Shown here in pieces: positions 1 through 10,195 of a stretch of DNA of 64,000 nucleotides. Position numbers and translations under genes: made by a program. The stretch is from Crotalaria pallida (Eukaryota; Streptophyta; Magnoliopsida; Fabales; Fabaceae), in NCBI GenBank assembly GCA_037953625.1, contig CM075655.1, forward strand, positions 84,533,501 to 84,597,500, given 5' to 3'. Every line of letters starts with the position of its first letter. Within the stretch, counting starts at the first letter, position 1. The notes beneath the pieces are model-generated. The model ran no database searches, had not been told where the DNA came from, and was given only the letters and a program-made list of their open reading frames with translations.

Positions 1-270
1 GTGGTAACAAATTAACAACGTCCGGTAAAGATGGTGTTGTCATATGTGAAGAGAAAAGACAACATCTTTTTAAAATAATGTTGTCTTATATGGAAGTGCT
101 GGAATGGAAAGATATTGACAACGCCGGGTGAAGAGAGTGTTGTCATTTATTTCTCATAAACAACACAAAGTAAAGGTGGTGTTGTTAATACTTCCGTGTG
201 AACTTTCAACAGCATCTTTCTCAAAAATGTTGTTAAATCGACGTTGTTAAATCCATATTTTGGTGTAGTG
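1..270. mobile_element. Terminal end of a CACTA (En/Spm-type) DNA transposon, cut by the window edge
   Basis: The segment ends at 261-270 with TGGTGTAGTG, which reads CACTACACCA on the other strand, the signature terminus of plant CACTA elements. The preceding 250 bases are packed with short direct and inverted words (ACAAC, GTTGT, GTGTTGT). This fits the subterminal repeats that En/Spm transposases bind. The next three bases are TAA, a candidate 3-bp target duplication, but the other end lies outside the window so it cannot be checked. No coding part is present. Which end of the element this is (5' or 3') cannot be told. Confidence 0.75.
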
Positions 271-821
271 TAAGTTATGTGTAATACTCACCTCTTAACT
301 GTTTTTACACAGGTTCAGAGATTGAGTTAGCACAACCCCCGACCAAGCAGGAGTGCTCTCCCTCACAGGGAGAGTAGTTCGTAGTAGTCTGTTTGTTTTG
401 GTTGGGTCTTGGGCCGGTTTGAGTCTCAGTTATGCTTATGGGTATTTTGTGAAACTTGTACGTGTATATTTGGATGTAGATATTACGCAGGGTCGGCCCA
501 AACCATGTATTGTGGGTTTGGGGTTATTTTGGGAGTTAGACTTACTTTCACACACTTGCTACATTTATCTGCTGATGCATTGACAGGGTGTATGTTGTCA
601 TATCATGTGGCATGATATGGTCGGATATGATGTGATATGATATGGTATGACTTGTGATATTATTGACGGGTTAAATAGGGAAAAGATTAATTTTGGAATG
701 TCCATAAAACAGATGAAACTCCGCCGAATTTTTCGGAGAATTTTTTATAAGTAATTAAGATTTAAAACAAAATTTTTAAGTCACTAATTTTAAAATAAGA
801 AATAAAAGTTAGGATGTCGCA
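271..821 (+). mobile_element. 3' part of a gypsy-type LTR interrupted by the CACTA element
   Basis: This stretch matches, with many changes, the last 700 bases of the long LTRs at 16748-20532 and 36219-39981. Shared blocks are a motif around 313-350 (CAGAGATTGAG, then GAGCAGGAGTGC-like) and a hairpin at about 710-740 (ACAG..GAAACTC..CGG) just before the LTR end. The LTR seems to end near 821 in GGATGTCGCA, where sister LTRs end in GGGTGTTACA. No tRNA primer-binding site follows, so this is either a 3' LTR or a solo LTR. The short open frames inside are not convincing as genes. Confidence 0.55.
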
Positions 822-1600
822 GCTACCCCTTCCTTAATTAATGAGGTGGTTGGGGTGCCTTACATGCATTGACCACCCCTTTTTAGTGTTTTGTGCAAAA
901 TTTTGACTTATTTCAAAATTTGAAATTCAAAATGCATGAAAAAGAAATTTTCTCCTCCTCTTCTTCACCTTGATCGAATTTCTTTTATGCGTGGGGGAAA
1001 AATAAAATTTTCCCTTCATACTTTAGGGAATGCATTAAAAATTTACCTTATATTAATAAAATAATGAAATATGAAAGTTTTTCATAAAGTTATCTAAAAT
1101 ATAAAATCTTCACAAAATAGAGAATTAGGCATTCACTCGCACTTATAAAAATAAATTCCACATTTTTACATGATCATTTTGACTATAAAACCATTTTATT
1201 TAAATCATGTATGTAAATGTTATGCAATTATGAAATTTCCATAAGCTTTATCAAATAAATAAATAAAATTAGATCACCACTCATAAAATAAAATTCAAAA
1301 CGTACAAATAGGTTTCAATTATGCTAAAATTGAATTTCATACATTTAACACTTTTATAAAGTCATATTAGAAAAATCACGTTGTAAATAATAAAGTCTAC
1401 ACATAAACTATGTAACTTAGATTCTCCCCTAAGTTGTAACATAGTCTTAGCATTGCAACTAATCGTATGCACTTATTATAAAATTATAAATTTTCATGCA
1501 CACACATAAATATTTAAATAAGTAAACACAATTATTTAAATACTAAAAGAAATACTCCAATGTTAGATCCACAAAAATTAGATAATTCATGTAGGAGAAA
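822..1600. other. AT-rich intergenic DNA, nothing recognised
   Basis: I see no coding frame, RNA gene, terminal repeat or tandem array in this stretch. It is mostly AT-rich with poly-A and poly-T runs. Confidence 0.6.
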
Positions 1601-1604
1601 TTGT

Positions 1605-2035
1605 GGGTCTTACAAGACCCAAATTAGTCCTTGAAAAATTTGTTTACTAGACAATTTCGTCCTTGAAATAAATAAAGTCACCAAATAGTTCTCGAAGTTT
1701 TCTTCCGTGAGGCAATTTGGTCCCCTAAAATAATTTTGTGGGACAATGTAACCCCTAGAACTTTGGACTAAATCGGGTGATATTAGAGATATTGATTTGG
1801 ATTTCTCAATCAGGTTTAGTGATCAAGCTCAAATCAACACAATTGGTGGCGACCTTATGTGAAGCCAAAATTTTCTATGACCAATTTGTCTTATAGAAAA
1901 AATATCATGGACTATTTGGTGACTTAATTTTTTTAGGGACCAAATTGTCTCGCATGCAAAATTTCCAAGAACTGTTTTAGGATTTTATTTTTTTCAAGGA
2001 CCAAGTTTGACTATGAAAAAAATTTAGAACCACTT
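1605..2035. repeat. Degenerate inverted-repeat element
   Basis: Phrases of the type TTAGTCCTTGAAA appear near the left edge and their reverse complement (TTTCAAGGACCAAG-like) near the right edge at about 1970-2035, with further scattered copies in both orientations. A short perfect inverted repeat GGGTCTT-AC-AAGACCC lies at 1605-1620. The pattern fits an old non-autonomous DNA transposon. No target duplication could be defined. Confidence 0.3.
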
Positions 2036-2174
2036 CGAGCCTTTACTACTCTTATAATTAAAGTTGAAGCACATGAAAGCATGCATAAACACATGAATTT
2101 AAATCTTGAAAGTTGCTCAATTTCCGTTACTTATTCAAAATTTTGGTAGCATAATAATTAAAAAAAAGTTATAC

Positions 2175-2435
2175 TTACTAACAAACGAGGCTTGATTTAG
2201 TTGGTGGCTTGGTTCAGTTGGTGTAAGGCCCTGCCCCAACTGAAATCTTGAGAATGAGACACGGGTGCTAGTAACTCCGGGTTCGATTCCCACTAAACAC
2301 ATTTCGCTGGAAGAGTCAGCCACGCAGCTCACTCCGGATTAGTCTCAGGGAACGCTCACTCCGGATTAGTCTCAAGGGCACCCTGGTATTAGGAGTGCTT
2401 TTGGGGATACCGGTGGTTCCACAAGGAATACGGAC
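2175..2435 (+). mobile_element. tRNA-derived SINE, complete, with 15-bp target duplications
   Basis: The element carries RNA polymerase III promoter signals of a tRNA-derived SINE: a box A-like stretch at about 2205-2222 (GGCTTGGTTCAGTTGG) and a strong box B at 2279-2291 (GGGTTCGATTCCC). The body ends in GGAC followed by an A-run. It is flanked by identical 15-base duplications (eight A then GTTATAC) at 2160-2174 and 2436-2450, as expected for LINE-mediated insertion. It encodes no protein. Its 3' tail resembles the fragment at 7664-7750. Confidence 0.85.
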
Positions 2436-2450
2436 AAAAAAAAGTTATAC

Positions 2451-3244
2451 AACTATTGCTTTAAGAGTATTGTTTAAATTTTCTAAAATAAGCATGTTAA
2501 GGTTAGAAACTTAAGTTCAATACTTCTTGATATATTCAATACATCATTTTTTAAGGTAAAGATACCTTTTTTATTTGTTTAAATAATGACCTTAGAACAC
2601 TTGTTAGCATTTTTCATAAAAAAAATTCAAAACTATTAGATCGATATCTTAAGTTATTTTTAGATTTAAAATCAGTTTTTTAAATTTATTTTTAAACAAG
2701 TCTTGTAAGTTAATGACATCTAATAAATCCATTCTTTCAATTATTTTTTTCGTTAAATAACAAATGACATCATAAGAAAATTTTTAAAAAATCATTAAAT
2801 CATTAGTTTTAGCATGTGACACTCTTCATATCATTTAACAAAGAAAATTAATAACAATGCGATATTTGTTGAATGACAACAACTTATAAAATTTATTAAA
2901 AAAAATCTAATGGAAATATATTTAAGGTAAAAATAACTTGATGACTTATAAAGCAGTTTTGAAAGGGAAAAAAAAGAAAAAAAAAAAGAAAAGGGCATGG
3001 TAGAGCGTGCATAGGCACCCACTAATGCACCATAAAACATTAAAACCCAACACTTTCCAGGCGGATTCATGCTCACGTTCCGTTGTGCTATCCAACACCA
3101 AATACCCACAGTCCTATTGAATATACTATTATGGACTTGAGAGGTCCTTTCCCTATCCTATTTTGTTTTTCCTACTACTACAGCACCATAGTACTCAACT
3201 GACAACTAATACTATTTGTTTGATTATGAATTTAACATTGTTGA

Positions 3245-3247
<3 letters not shown>
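2451..3247. other. AT-rich intergenic DNA, nothing recognised
   Basis: No supported gene or terminal repeat is visible. The region is AT-rich with poly-A runs around 2970-2995. Confidence 0.5.

Positions 3248-3281
<34 letters not shown>
3248..3281. repeat. TA dinucleotide microsatellite
   Basis: An uninterrupted run of about 17 TA units sits immediately next to the left end of the inverted-repeat element at 3282. A shorter TA run follows that element's right end. Confidence 0.95.
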
Positions 3282-3283
<2 letters not shown>

Positions 3284-4705
3284 TTATTTAAGTTTTTGGT
3301 CCCCGAAAGTTGACCGTGTTTTTTGTTTTAGTCCCTATCTTTTTATTTGACCGGTCCTAGTCCTTAAAAGTTCAAAAAAAATTGGTTTTGGTCCCTACCG
3401 TTAAATTTTGCCGTTAATGCTGATGTGGCAAACAGAATTTTAAAAAAAAAATAAAAAAATAATTAAATTTATAAAAAAAATAAAAAAATTTAAAAAAAAA
3501 TTATTTAAGTTTTTGGTCCCCGAAAGTTAACCGTGTTTTGGTTTTAGTCCCTATCTTTTTATTTGATCGGTCCTAGTCCTTAAAAGTTAAAAAAAATTTG
3601 GTTTTGGTCTATGCCGTTAAATTTTGCCGTTCATGCTAACGTGACAAACCGAATTTAAAAAAAAAATAAATTAAATTTATAAAAATTAAAAAAATATTAA
3701 AAAAACCCCAAAACCCGTACCCAACCTCACCCCACCCACCCTCCCCTCTTCCCCTCTCTCTCTGTCCCTCAATCACTTGGCTCTCTCCCTCCCTCACGCC
3801 CTCCATCACGCCACCGCCGCTCTTCCCTCTCTCAAGAACACAAACCGCGTCTCTCTCCCTCCCTCATGCCACTGCTCTTCCCTCTCTCAAGGCAAAATCG
3901 CGTCTCTCTCACCCCTCACCAAGGCCTCACGGCATCATCTCTCTCACTCACGTTTTCCCTCTCCTTGCCTCTTCCCTCTCTTCTTCCCTCATCAAGACCT
4001 CTTCCTTCATCTCCAATCAACACATGCAAGCTCACAAAGTGATGTCTCTTCCCTCACAAATCACGCCCTTATAAAGCTCCGATCGGCACATGCAAGCTTC
4101 TGCATATCCGATTTGGGATTATATGATGTATTTCTGGAATTGACGGTGGAGAATGGCGGATCTCCATGGTGGAGAACGGTGGGGTTGGGTTGGGTACGAG
4201 TTTCATGGGGGAAAGAGAGGGGAAGAGGGGATGGTGGGTTGGGTTGGGTACGCTTTTTTTTTTTTTGGGGGGGAGGGGTTAATTTTTTAATTTTTTTTAT
4301 AAGTTTAATTATTTATTTTATTATTTTTTTTTAAAATTCTGTTTGCCACGTCAGTATTAACGGCAAAATTTAACGACAAGGACCAAAACCAATTTTTTTT
4401 TAACTTTTAAGGACTAGGACCGGTCAAATAAAAAGATAGGGACTAAAACCAAAACACGATCAACTTTCGGGGACCAAAAACTTAAATAATTTTTTTTAAT
4501 TTTTTAATTTTTTTTATAAATTTAATTAATTTTTTTATTATTTTTTTTAAATTCCGTTTGCCACGTCAGCATAAATGGCAAAATTTAACGGCAGGGACCA
4601 AAATCAAATTTTTTTGAACTTTTAAGGACTAAGACCGGTCAAATTAAAAGATAGGGGCTAAAACCAAAACAGGTCAACTTTCGGGGACCAAAAACATAAA
4701 TAAGC
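3282..4705. mobile_element. Long inverted-repeat (foldback-type) non-autonomous DNA element in a TA microsatellite
   Basis: The left end GCTTATTTAAG...GGTCCCCGAAAG at 3282 is matched in reverse complement by the right end at about 4670-4705. Each arm holds two tandem copies of a unit of roughly 200 bases (left about 3282-3500 and 3505-3670, right about 4320-4500 and 4500-4705). The inverted symmetry continues into the CT-rich centre: GTACCCAACC near 3718 against GGTTGGGTACG near 4190 and 4240. TA repeats flank both ends. An open frame of 185 codons at 3777-4334 crosses the CT-rich core and the right arm; its low complexity argues against a real gene. The superfamily is not certain. Confidence 0.7.
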
Positions 4706-5111
4706 CTATATATATATACCCAACATGTTATTTCTAAACAGCTTCTCATATTTATTGCAGTATTGCTTCATTACAATATTTAATTTTCACTTTTAAAAAA
4801 ATTATTATTATAAGACAATATATTATTAGAAAATGATAATCAAAGAACTTCTTAGCATAAACCATTAGAATCGTTTTCTTTGTATACAGAGGCTTTAAAT
4901 AATTTACCAGAAGTTCTATGTTCAAACATTAAAGTAAAATATAAAATAAAATCAGAAAAACATCCTATTAATACATATAATAAAAGAGTTTTTCTAGTAT
5001 GTGTCTAACTGTCTTAGGGCATATGTTAAGAAGTTCATATTGACATCAATTAAAAAAAAAATTATAGGGTGAATGTGAAGAAAAGAAGATCGTCTGGATC
5101 AAGTGGGAATT
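4706..5111. other. AT-rich intergenic DNA, nothing recognised
   Basis: Apart from the short TA run at its left edge, I see no coding frame or terminal repeat here. Confidence 0.5.
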
Positions 5112-5566
5112 CAGGCCTGGTCCTAACCTATTTCGGGTTCTAGGGCGGAAAAAAGAATTTGGAGTCCCTAATTCATAAAAAAAAACAATTAAAAATGTAG
5201 TGTGTGTATATATATATATATATATAATATACATATAATCAATTAAAACAATGACATCAATCAATAATAAAACTAATAATTAAAAAATAAGATTTGAAAT
5301 AAAATAAAAAGTTATCAAGTAAAGAGATAATAAAAAACTTTTTTTTATGTTGGGTTGCAAAGTTAAAGTTCATTACTTCGTTTATTTATAAATTAAGTGA
5401 GCAAATGAAAAAGACAAATTAAAATTTTATGTTAAAAATCATTGATGATCAAGAGATAAAAAAAGCTTGCAACTATTAATTTTTTTTTCAAAAATAAATA
5501 TACTATAAAAAAAAATTATGGGCCCAGGGCGACCGCCCTCGTCGCCCTCCCTCGGGGCCGGGATGC
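5112..5566. mobile_element. Probable remnant of a small GC-ended DNA transposon
   Basis: Two GC-rich ends, AGGCCTGGTCCTAACC near 5113 and the segment around 5522-5566 (GGGCGACCGCCC... GGGGCCGGGA), bracket a very AT-rich interior. The right end in reverse complement (TCCCGGCCCCGAGG) loosely matches the left end. Similar GC-ended repeats are common in plant genomes. No target duplication was established, so boundaries and class are tentative. Confidence 0.3.
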
Positions 5567-5821
5567 AATCTGCAGAGGAAAAATGAGGGAGGCTTGGAAG
5601 TTAAAAATTTATATTGGTTCAATCAATCCTTGTTGCTAAATAGAGATGGTGTCTCCTGAACCAAGAAGATTGTTTATGGATTATGGGCAAGATTATTGAG
5701 GGCTCGTTATGGGAATTTTGATGCTTCGTGCTTATCTTTGTCGATAGGCTCTGCTTTATGGGGGAAGGATATATGTGCTAGTTGGGTGAATTGGGTGACA
5801 TGAGGGACTGGTTTAGGTGCT

Positions 5822-5822
<1 letters not shown>

Positions 5823-5850
<28 letters not shown>
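5823..5850. repeat. Poly-T tract
   Basis: About 28 consecutive T lie just left of the hAT element's target duplication. Confidence 0.95.
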
Positions 5851-5854
<4 letters not shown>

Positions 5855-5864
5855 AACTTAGAAA

Positions 5865-6416
5865 TAGCATTGGCAATTGGGGTCTTGGTCCGCAAGCCCC
5901 GCCCGCCGACAATTTTTTGTTGCCAGGGCATAAGTTTTGTCAAAAAAAATTAAATCATGTTCGTCCGTCTCACTCGTTTTTTTTTTTTTCGGGCGGGCTG
6001 CGAGCGGCCTGTGGACTTGATATTTAAAAAAAAAAAACCATGTTAGTGTCACACACATTTGGCACACGGTTTACCTGCCAGCCCACATTTTTTTTTGTTT
6101 TAAAATTTGTACTAAAACAAAGGAAATACCAATTGAGCCTTCTAGCTTGGTGATCTTAGACAAAGTCTAAGAATCTTACTACCAATTCAAAGGTTCTATT
6201 CTTGGTACAAACAAACAACAACAACAAAAAACAAAGAAAATAAACATAAGTTAAATTTTTTTTACATAACACGGACCGCCCGCGCGCCCGCCTTGCCCAC
6301 ACTTAGGGCGGAAAGGGAAGTCAGGACCTAATTTTTTTTACCCTAAATATTTTTACGGGCGGGCATTGCGGGCCAAGTGTAGGCACGTGCCATGCCCGCC
6401 CGTTTTGCCAATGCTA
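5865..6416. mobile_element. Non-autonomous hAT element (552 bp)
   Basis: The ends are inverted repeats: TAGCATTGGCAATTGGGG at the left and TTGCCAATGCTA at the right. Subterminal GC-rich words (GCCCGCCCG, GGGCGGGC) are typical of small plant hAT derivatives. Eight-base target duplications, CTTAGAAA (5857-5864) and CTTGGAAA (6417-6424), differ at one position. There is no transposase frame, so any movement would need enzyme from elsewhere. It lies inside the LINE remnant and is therefore younger than it. Confidence 0.85.
6125..6240 (+). repeat. Possible degenerate tRNA-derived SINE fragment inside the hAT element
   Basis: A box A-like stretch (CTAGCTTGGTGATC, near 6142) and a box B-like stretch (AAGGTTCTATTCTTGG, near 6190) are followed by an A-rich tail containing ACAACAACA. 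Spacing fits a SINE, but both boxes are imperfect and no target duplication is seen. Confidence 0.3.
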
Positions 6417-7663
6417 CTTGGAAATGGGGATATAAGTCTTTTTTAAGAAGATTTTGGGTGGGGCAATAAAGTTTTAAAAAATCTATTTCCTAGACTTTAT
6501 TTGTTGTCTGTGCTGAAAAATTAATGGGTGTTTGGTGCCAAGGTAGATGGTGTTGGAATATCCCTTCAAGACGTGAATTGTTTGTATGGAAAACTGAGCA
6601 AGCATATAGTGAATATCCTTAATACAATTATCCAGATGTGGTGCTCCACCAACTAACATATAAAAGAGATATACCTGGACTTGGTCACACATGCATACAG
6701 GGGATATTTCTTTTTCTACAAAGTCAGCATATGTCTGGTTCTTAACAAATTGTCAAAATCATATTGCAGTAGTAAGGGGAGAATTCTCCAATTTGTTCAA
6801 GATTTTATGGGAAACGAAGGCACCTTATAAAGTGGCAACTTTTACATGGCAACAACTGCTGGTGGATAGGATTCCAACGCGGGGGAATTTGCTTTTGTGC
6901 AACATGCAGGTCGAGTCTTCATGCTCTTATGCAGCCTTGAAATGCTGGAGTCCTCATTGCATTTGTTTTATGACTGGGATATGGCACAGTTTGTGTGGTT
7001 CAAAGTCTCTTCTTGGCTTCGTATTTTTGTTCCTCCACGAATACAATGACGGATCCAGGAATTATAGACAGTAGGGGTGATCTATGCATATTATTTATTG
7101 TTAGTGATATTGAAATATCAATAATATATATTTTTCATGATTACCCCTGTTTTATTATCGACAATCTAAAAAGTGTTATGTAATCACAGTTGTTTGTAAA
7201 AAATAGTTATTGAATATCATTGGATTTCGGAATGGGGTCTCATAAATAGAAAAAAAAGTTCCCAAAAGATCTTATAGTATTAAGGATAGAAGGAAGTAAA
7301 TGCATTAAAAATATGATTTTCTTAACCTTGATTAATAGAGAATAAAAGGTTAAAAATAATATCTATACATTGAAAAACTAAAGATTTAAAATTCAATATA
7401 CATTTGTTGAGTATATACATCCTCTCATCCTATTTATAGGTTGTTTTCTATAGAAATTTTTTAGTTCTATTTATAAGTCACTTTGTAATTTTTAGGAAAT
7501 ATTTTTGGTTTTTTTTCTTAGTTGCCCTTTATTCATCAATGTGAAACAATACATTTATAAAATTTTCAATGCAAGTTAAGAGGGTAAAATGATAATATTA
7601 ATGTTTTTTTTTTTAAGTTTCAAGAAATGTAACTATTTTCCTTACTCTATGTAATGTATGTAG

Positions 7664-7750
7664 TTTTTTTTTTTGTCTGTAATCTTTGACCAGTATCACA
7701 TGTGTCTCCAAGAGCACCCTTAATACTAGGGAACCTTTGAGACTAATCAT
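7664..7750 (-). mobile_element. 3' fragment of the same SINE family as 2175-2435, reversed
   Basis: Read on the minus strand, GATTAGTCTCAAAGG, AGTATTAAGGGTGCT and CAGACAAAAAAAA align in order with the tail of the SINE at 2175-2435 (GATTAGTCTCAAGGG, GGTATTAGGAGTGCT, CGGACAAAAAAAA). The 5' promoter half is not recognisable here. Confidence 0.55.
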
Positions 7751-7854
7751 ACACAAGGTATATAATCAAGACTAGAGGAAATATTAAAGATTGTATTTTT
7801 CCTTTGCAACTTTTTATTGAGAAAAAAAAATAGTTAAAAGTAAAATAAATTCCC

Positions 7855-7945
7855 CCAACGAGGCAAGAACTCATGACCTCGTCCATGTAGCAGCAATGAA
7901 AATTAATTAAGCATGCACCATTGAGCTATAAAATAAACACATGTT
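7855..7945 (-). repeat. tRNA-like (SINE-type) promoter relic
   Basis: On the minus strand, TAGCTCAATGGTGCATGC resembles a tRNA box A, and GAGGTCATGAGTTCTTGCC a decayed box B about 50 bases later. It is too divergent to be a functional tRNA gene; I read it as a SINE head or similar relic. Confidence 0.35.
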
Positions 7946-8347
7946 AAAGATGCACAACATATTATATATAAACATATATAAGTATGTATATTTATAAATA
8001 AAAAAGATAGTGGGGGCAAGTGCCCCCATGTAAATCCGTCCCTGGCAGGAATGCTATTATTTTCTAAATAACACTATTATTTTAGAAATGAGGCCGTTGG
8101 CATAACTGGTATTGTTGATTTAATTAAAGTTCGCTCCCGATCTTGGCTTTTTTTTTTTTTTGGGTTAAACATTAGTTTTTCGAATTGGTTTATGAACTCT
8201 TTAAACTATATTAAAAGGGTTGGTTAATTTTGTAAATAAGTTTTGAAAAAAAAATTAGAAAAATTAGATAGAGCGTAATGATCCATGTGATGCTAAATAT
8301 ATCGATCCTGTGACAAGAATGAGAAGCCCTATTTGACATCAAGATAT

Positions 8348-8987
8348 GAGGATTATTTTTTGCCTCCATAAACGATTTTTTAACCCTCATTTTCAATTTT
8401 TATGGACCAAAATATTTTTTTGCGTGTTATTATTTCCAATTTTACGAAGACGGAATAACGTTTTCGTCTCCGTAGAGTCGAAAATTTTTCCAACTCAGCA
8501 GAGTCGGAATTTTTTCCTTTATGCAAAATTGAAAATGATGGTCCATCTCAAGTTTTTTTTTCCTTTCTTTCATGGGCCATATTTTTTTTTTCCGGATACC
8601 CTTTAGGCTACATTATCAAATGGTCAGTAAGTTAGATAGTGTGGAAAGAAGCTAGTATGTTGCACTTTTGCTAGAATTTCTACTTGCTTATTTTTAATTC
8701 TAATGAACAAATATTCAAACTGTGAAAAAAAAATGATGGCCCATGAAAGAAAGGAAAATAAAACTTGAGATGGACCATCATTTTTAATTCTACAAAAAAA
8801 ATTTGACTCTGCAGAGCTGGAAAAAATTCCGACTCTGCAGAATTGAAAAAATTTCCAACTTTACATATACAGAAACGCTCTTTTGTCTTTATAAAATCGA
8901 AGATAATAATATGCAAAAGGATGTTTTGATCTATAAAAATTAAAAATGGGGGTCAAAAAGTCGTTTACGAGGAAAAAAGCAATCCTC
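8348..8987. mobile_element. Mutator-like foldback element with long terminal inverted repeats
   Basis: Two arms of about 240 bases (8348-8590 and about 8725-8987) are inverted copies of each other, for example GATGGTCCATCTCAAG near 8536 against CTTGAGATGGACCATC near 8763. A spacer of about 130 bases separates them. Flanks are TCAAGATAT (8339-8347) and TCGTGATAT (8988-8996), a 9-base duplication matching at 7 of 9 positions, the size typical of Mutator-like elements. The two opposed open frames in the arms are mirror images created by the inverted repeat, not genes. Confidence 0.75.
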
Positions 8988-8996
8988 TCGTGATAT

Positions 8997-9586
8997 TTAC
9001 TTTATGATCCCAAGAAGAAGTAAAGAAAAGAAAAGAGACATAATATGAGGGGGCCTGTTTTCTCATCTTATGCTCCCTCACCGTCGCACAGCAAAAACAA
9101 AAACTCCTAAAACGACAATGCTCGCGCGCGGGACCAAAATGGAGAGAAGAATTTTAAGTTGATTGGTCCAACTTAGGATGGTGACAATCTTATTTTGGAG
9201 GGCCCACTTAAAATAAAAAACCGTTTATAATGTACCCACCATCCCATATAAATGTCGTGATCACACATTTCTCATTAAAATTATAAAACATTTTTTACTC
9301 TAATCAAGAAAAAAAAATGTATACACTATATAATAATCGAACTCTTGATAACATGCTAAAAAAATTTAATAATTTATTAATTATGTTCAAGGATGTGACG
9401 TCAGAGAAATTTGGAAATTGAATCAAGCAAAAGTATTTCATCTAATTTTTATTATAGGCTATACTTTACTGCATTGATCAAAAAGGATAATTACATTTTT
9501 TTATACTTTAAAAATATACTTTAATATTAAAATTTTAAAAAATGTATACTTCATAGGAGAATAGTTATATTGTCCGTTACTTTTTT
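8997..9586. other. Intergenic DNA, nothing recognised
   Basis: The stretch is AT-rich with a short GC segment near 9120 (CTCGCGCGCGGG). No gene or terminal repeat was supported. Confidence 0.5.
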
Positions 9587-9721
9587 TTTTTGTGCACCAA
9601 GGGTATCTTCCGGTCGATAGCTGAAGACTAATCCCCTTCGAGGCGCGTAGAGAATCCCTGACATCATGGTTAAGGAACTCAGCTGTCTACCAACTCTGCT
9701 GGACCTTGTTGGTATATTATT
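9587..9721 (-). mobile_element. SINE, minus strand
   Basis: On the minus strand a box A-like head (CAGCAGAGTTGGTAGAC) is followed by a decayed box B region, then GGGGATTAGTCTTCAGC and an A-tail (the T-run at 9581-9591). Flanking words CGTTACTTTTTT (9575-9586) and CATTACTTTTTT (9722-9733) form an imperfect target duplication (11 of 12). The tail shares the GGATTAGTCT motif with the other SINEs here. Confidence 0.6.
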
Positions 9722-10195
9722 CATTACTTTTTTGGTTTGAAAATAAAGACTTTTGGAAAATGGACATGCATTAAAATTAATAAGAGTTGGGTAGGCAGGG
9801 AATAGAATATGCTAATAATTATTTGGCAATTCCTTATTTTCTTTCGATTAGGGAGGGGGAATTGTTCAGCATTAAGGCATGAAATTTGATTTTATAATAG
9901 TGCTCAGTTTCTACGGTTTATAAAAATATGTAATCGTGAACCGAATCGAATGTCAACCATATCTATGAATAATAACCAAACCAAATAATAAAACCAAACC
10001 AAATCTTATGTTTTAGTTCAATTCGCTTTGGTTTCGTGATTTAGTTTGGAACTACTTATACCTTAAATTGTGCCTGGCCTTATTAATAGGCTTTATTATT
10101 TTGATCCTTATAAAAAATCAAAATTTTGGAAAACTATTTCATTTTGATTTAGTCATTTAGTCTTTATTATTGGACAAGGTCTATTAAGTGCTAAT

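Larger units (their letters stand above)
5585..7040 (+). pseudogene. LINE (non-LTR retrotransposon) reverse-transcriptase C-terminal remnant, split by a hAT element
   Basis: Plus-strand frames with shifts and stops match the region between the RT palm and the end of plant L1-type ORF2. At 5588-5700 the peptide begins GGLEVKNLYWFNQSLL and continues toward ARYGNF. Near 6570 is RRELFVWKTEQ. At about 6707-6900 comes a zinc-binding RT domain (zf-RVT type) with FSTKSAYVWFL, FKILWETKAPYKVATFTWQ and LLVDRIPTRGNLL. In the family this domain follows the polymerase and is often left behind as a fossil. No intact frame, poly-A end or target duplication remains. The hAT element at 5865-6416 interrupts it. 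Confidence 0.7.
7043..8047. mobile_element. Possible degenerate hAT-like element containing SINE debris
   Basis: The left end (GACGGATCCAGGAATTATAG at about 7047) and the right end in reverse complement (AGGGACGGATTTACATGGGG, from about 8020-8045) share the core GACGGAT, a terminus frequent among plant hAT derivatives. No clear 8-bp duplication was found. The interior holds a SINE fragment and a tRNA-like stretch, so it is composite. Boundaries are approximate. Confidence 0.35.

Noticed and set aside
353..615. Two overlapping open frames near the window start
   Set aside because: They fall inside the LTR tail (271-821), overlap each other and match conserved non-coding LTR blocks seen in the related LTRs.
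2199..2300. Functional tRNA gene
   Set aside because: Box A and box B are present, but the sequence does not fold as a tRNA cloverleaf. It continues into a SINE body with A-tail and target duplications.
3777..4334. Open frame of 185 codons on the plus strand
   Set aside because: It lies within the CT-rich core and right arm of the inverted-repeat element. The peptide is low in complexity and ends in poly-F/I from the AT-rich arm. No domain is visible.
8346..8916. Two similar open frames on opposite strands
   Set aside because: They are mirror images produced by the inverted arms of the Mutator-like element.
9930..10080. AACCAAACC/GGTTTGG-rich patch as a MITE
   Set aside because: Simple-sequence similarity only; no terminal repeats or target duplication could be defined.
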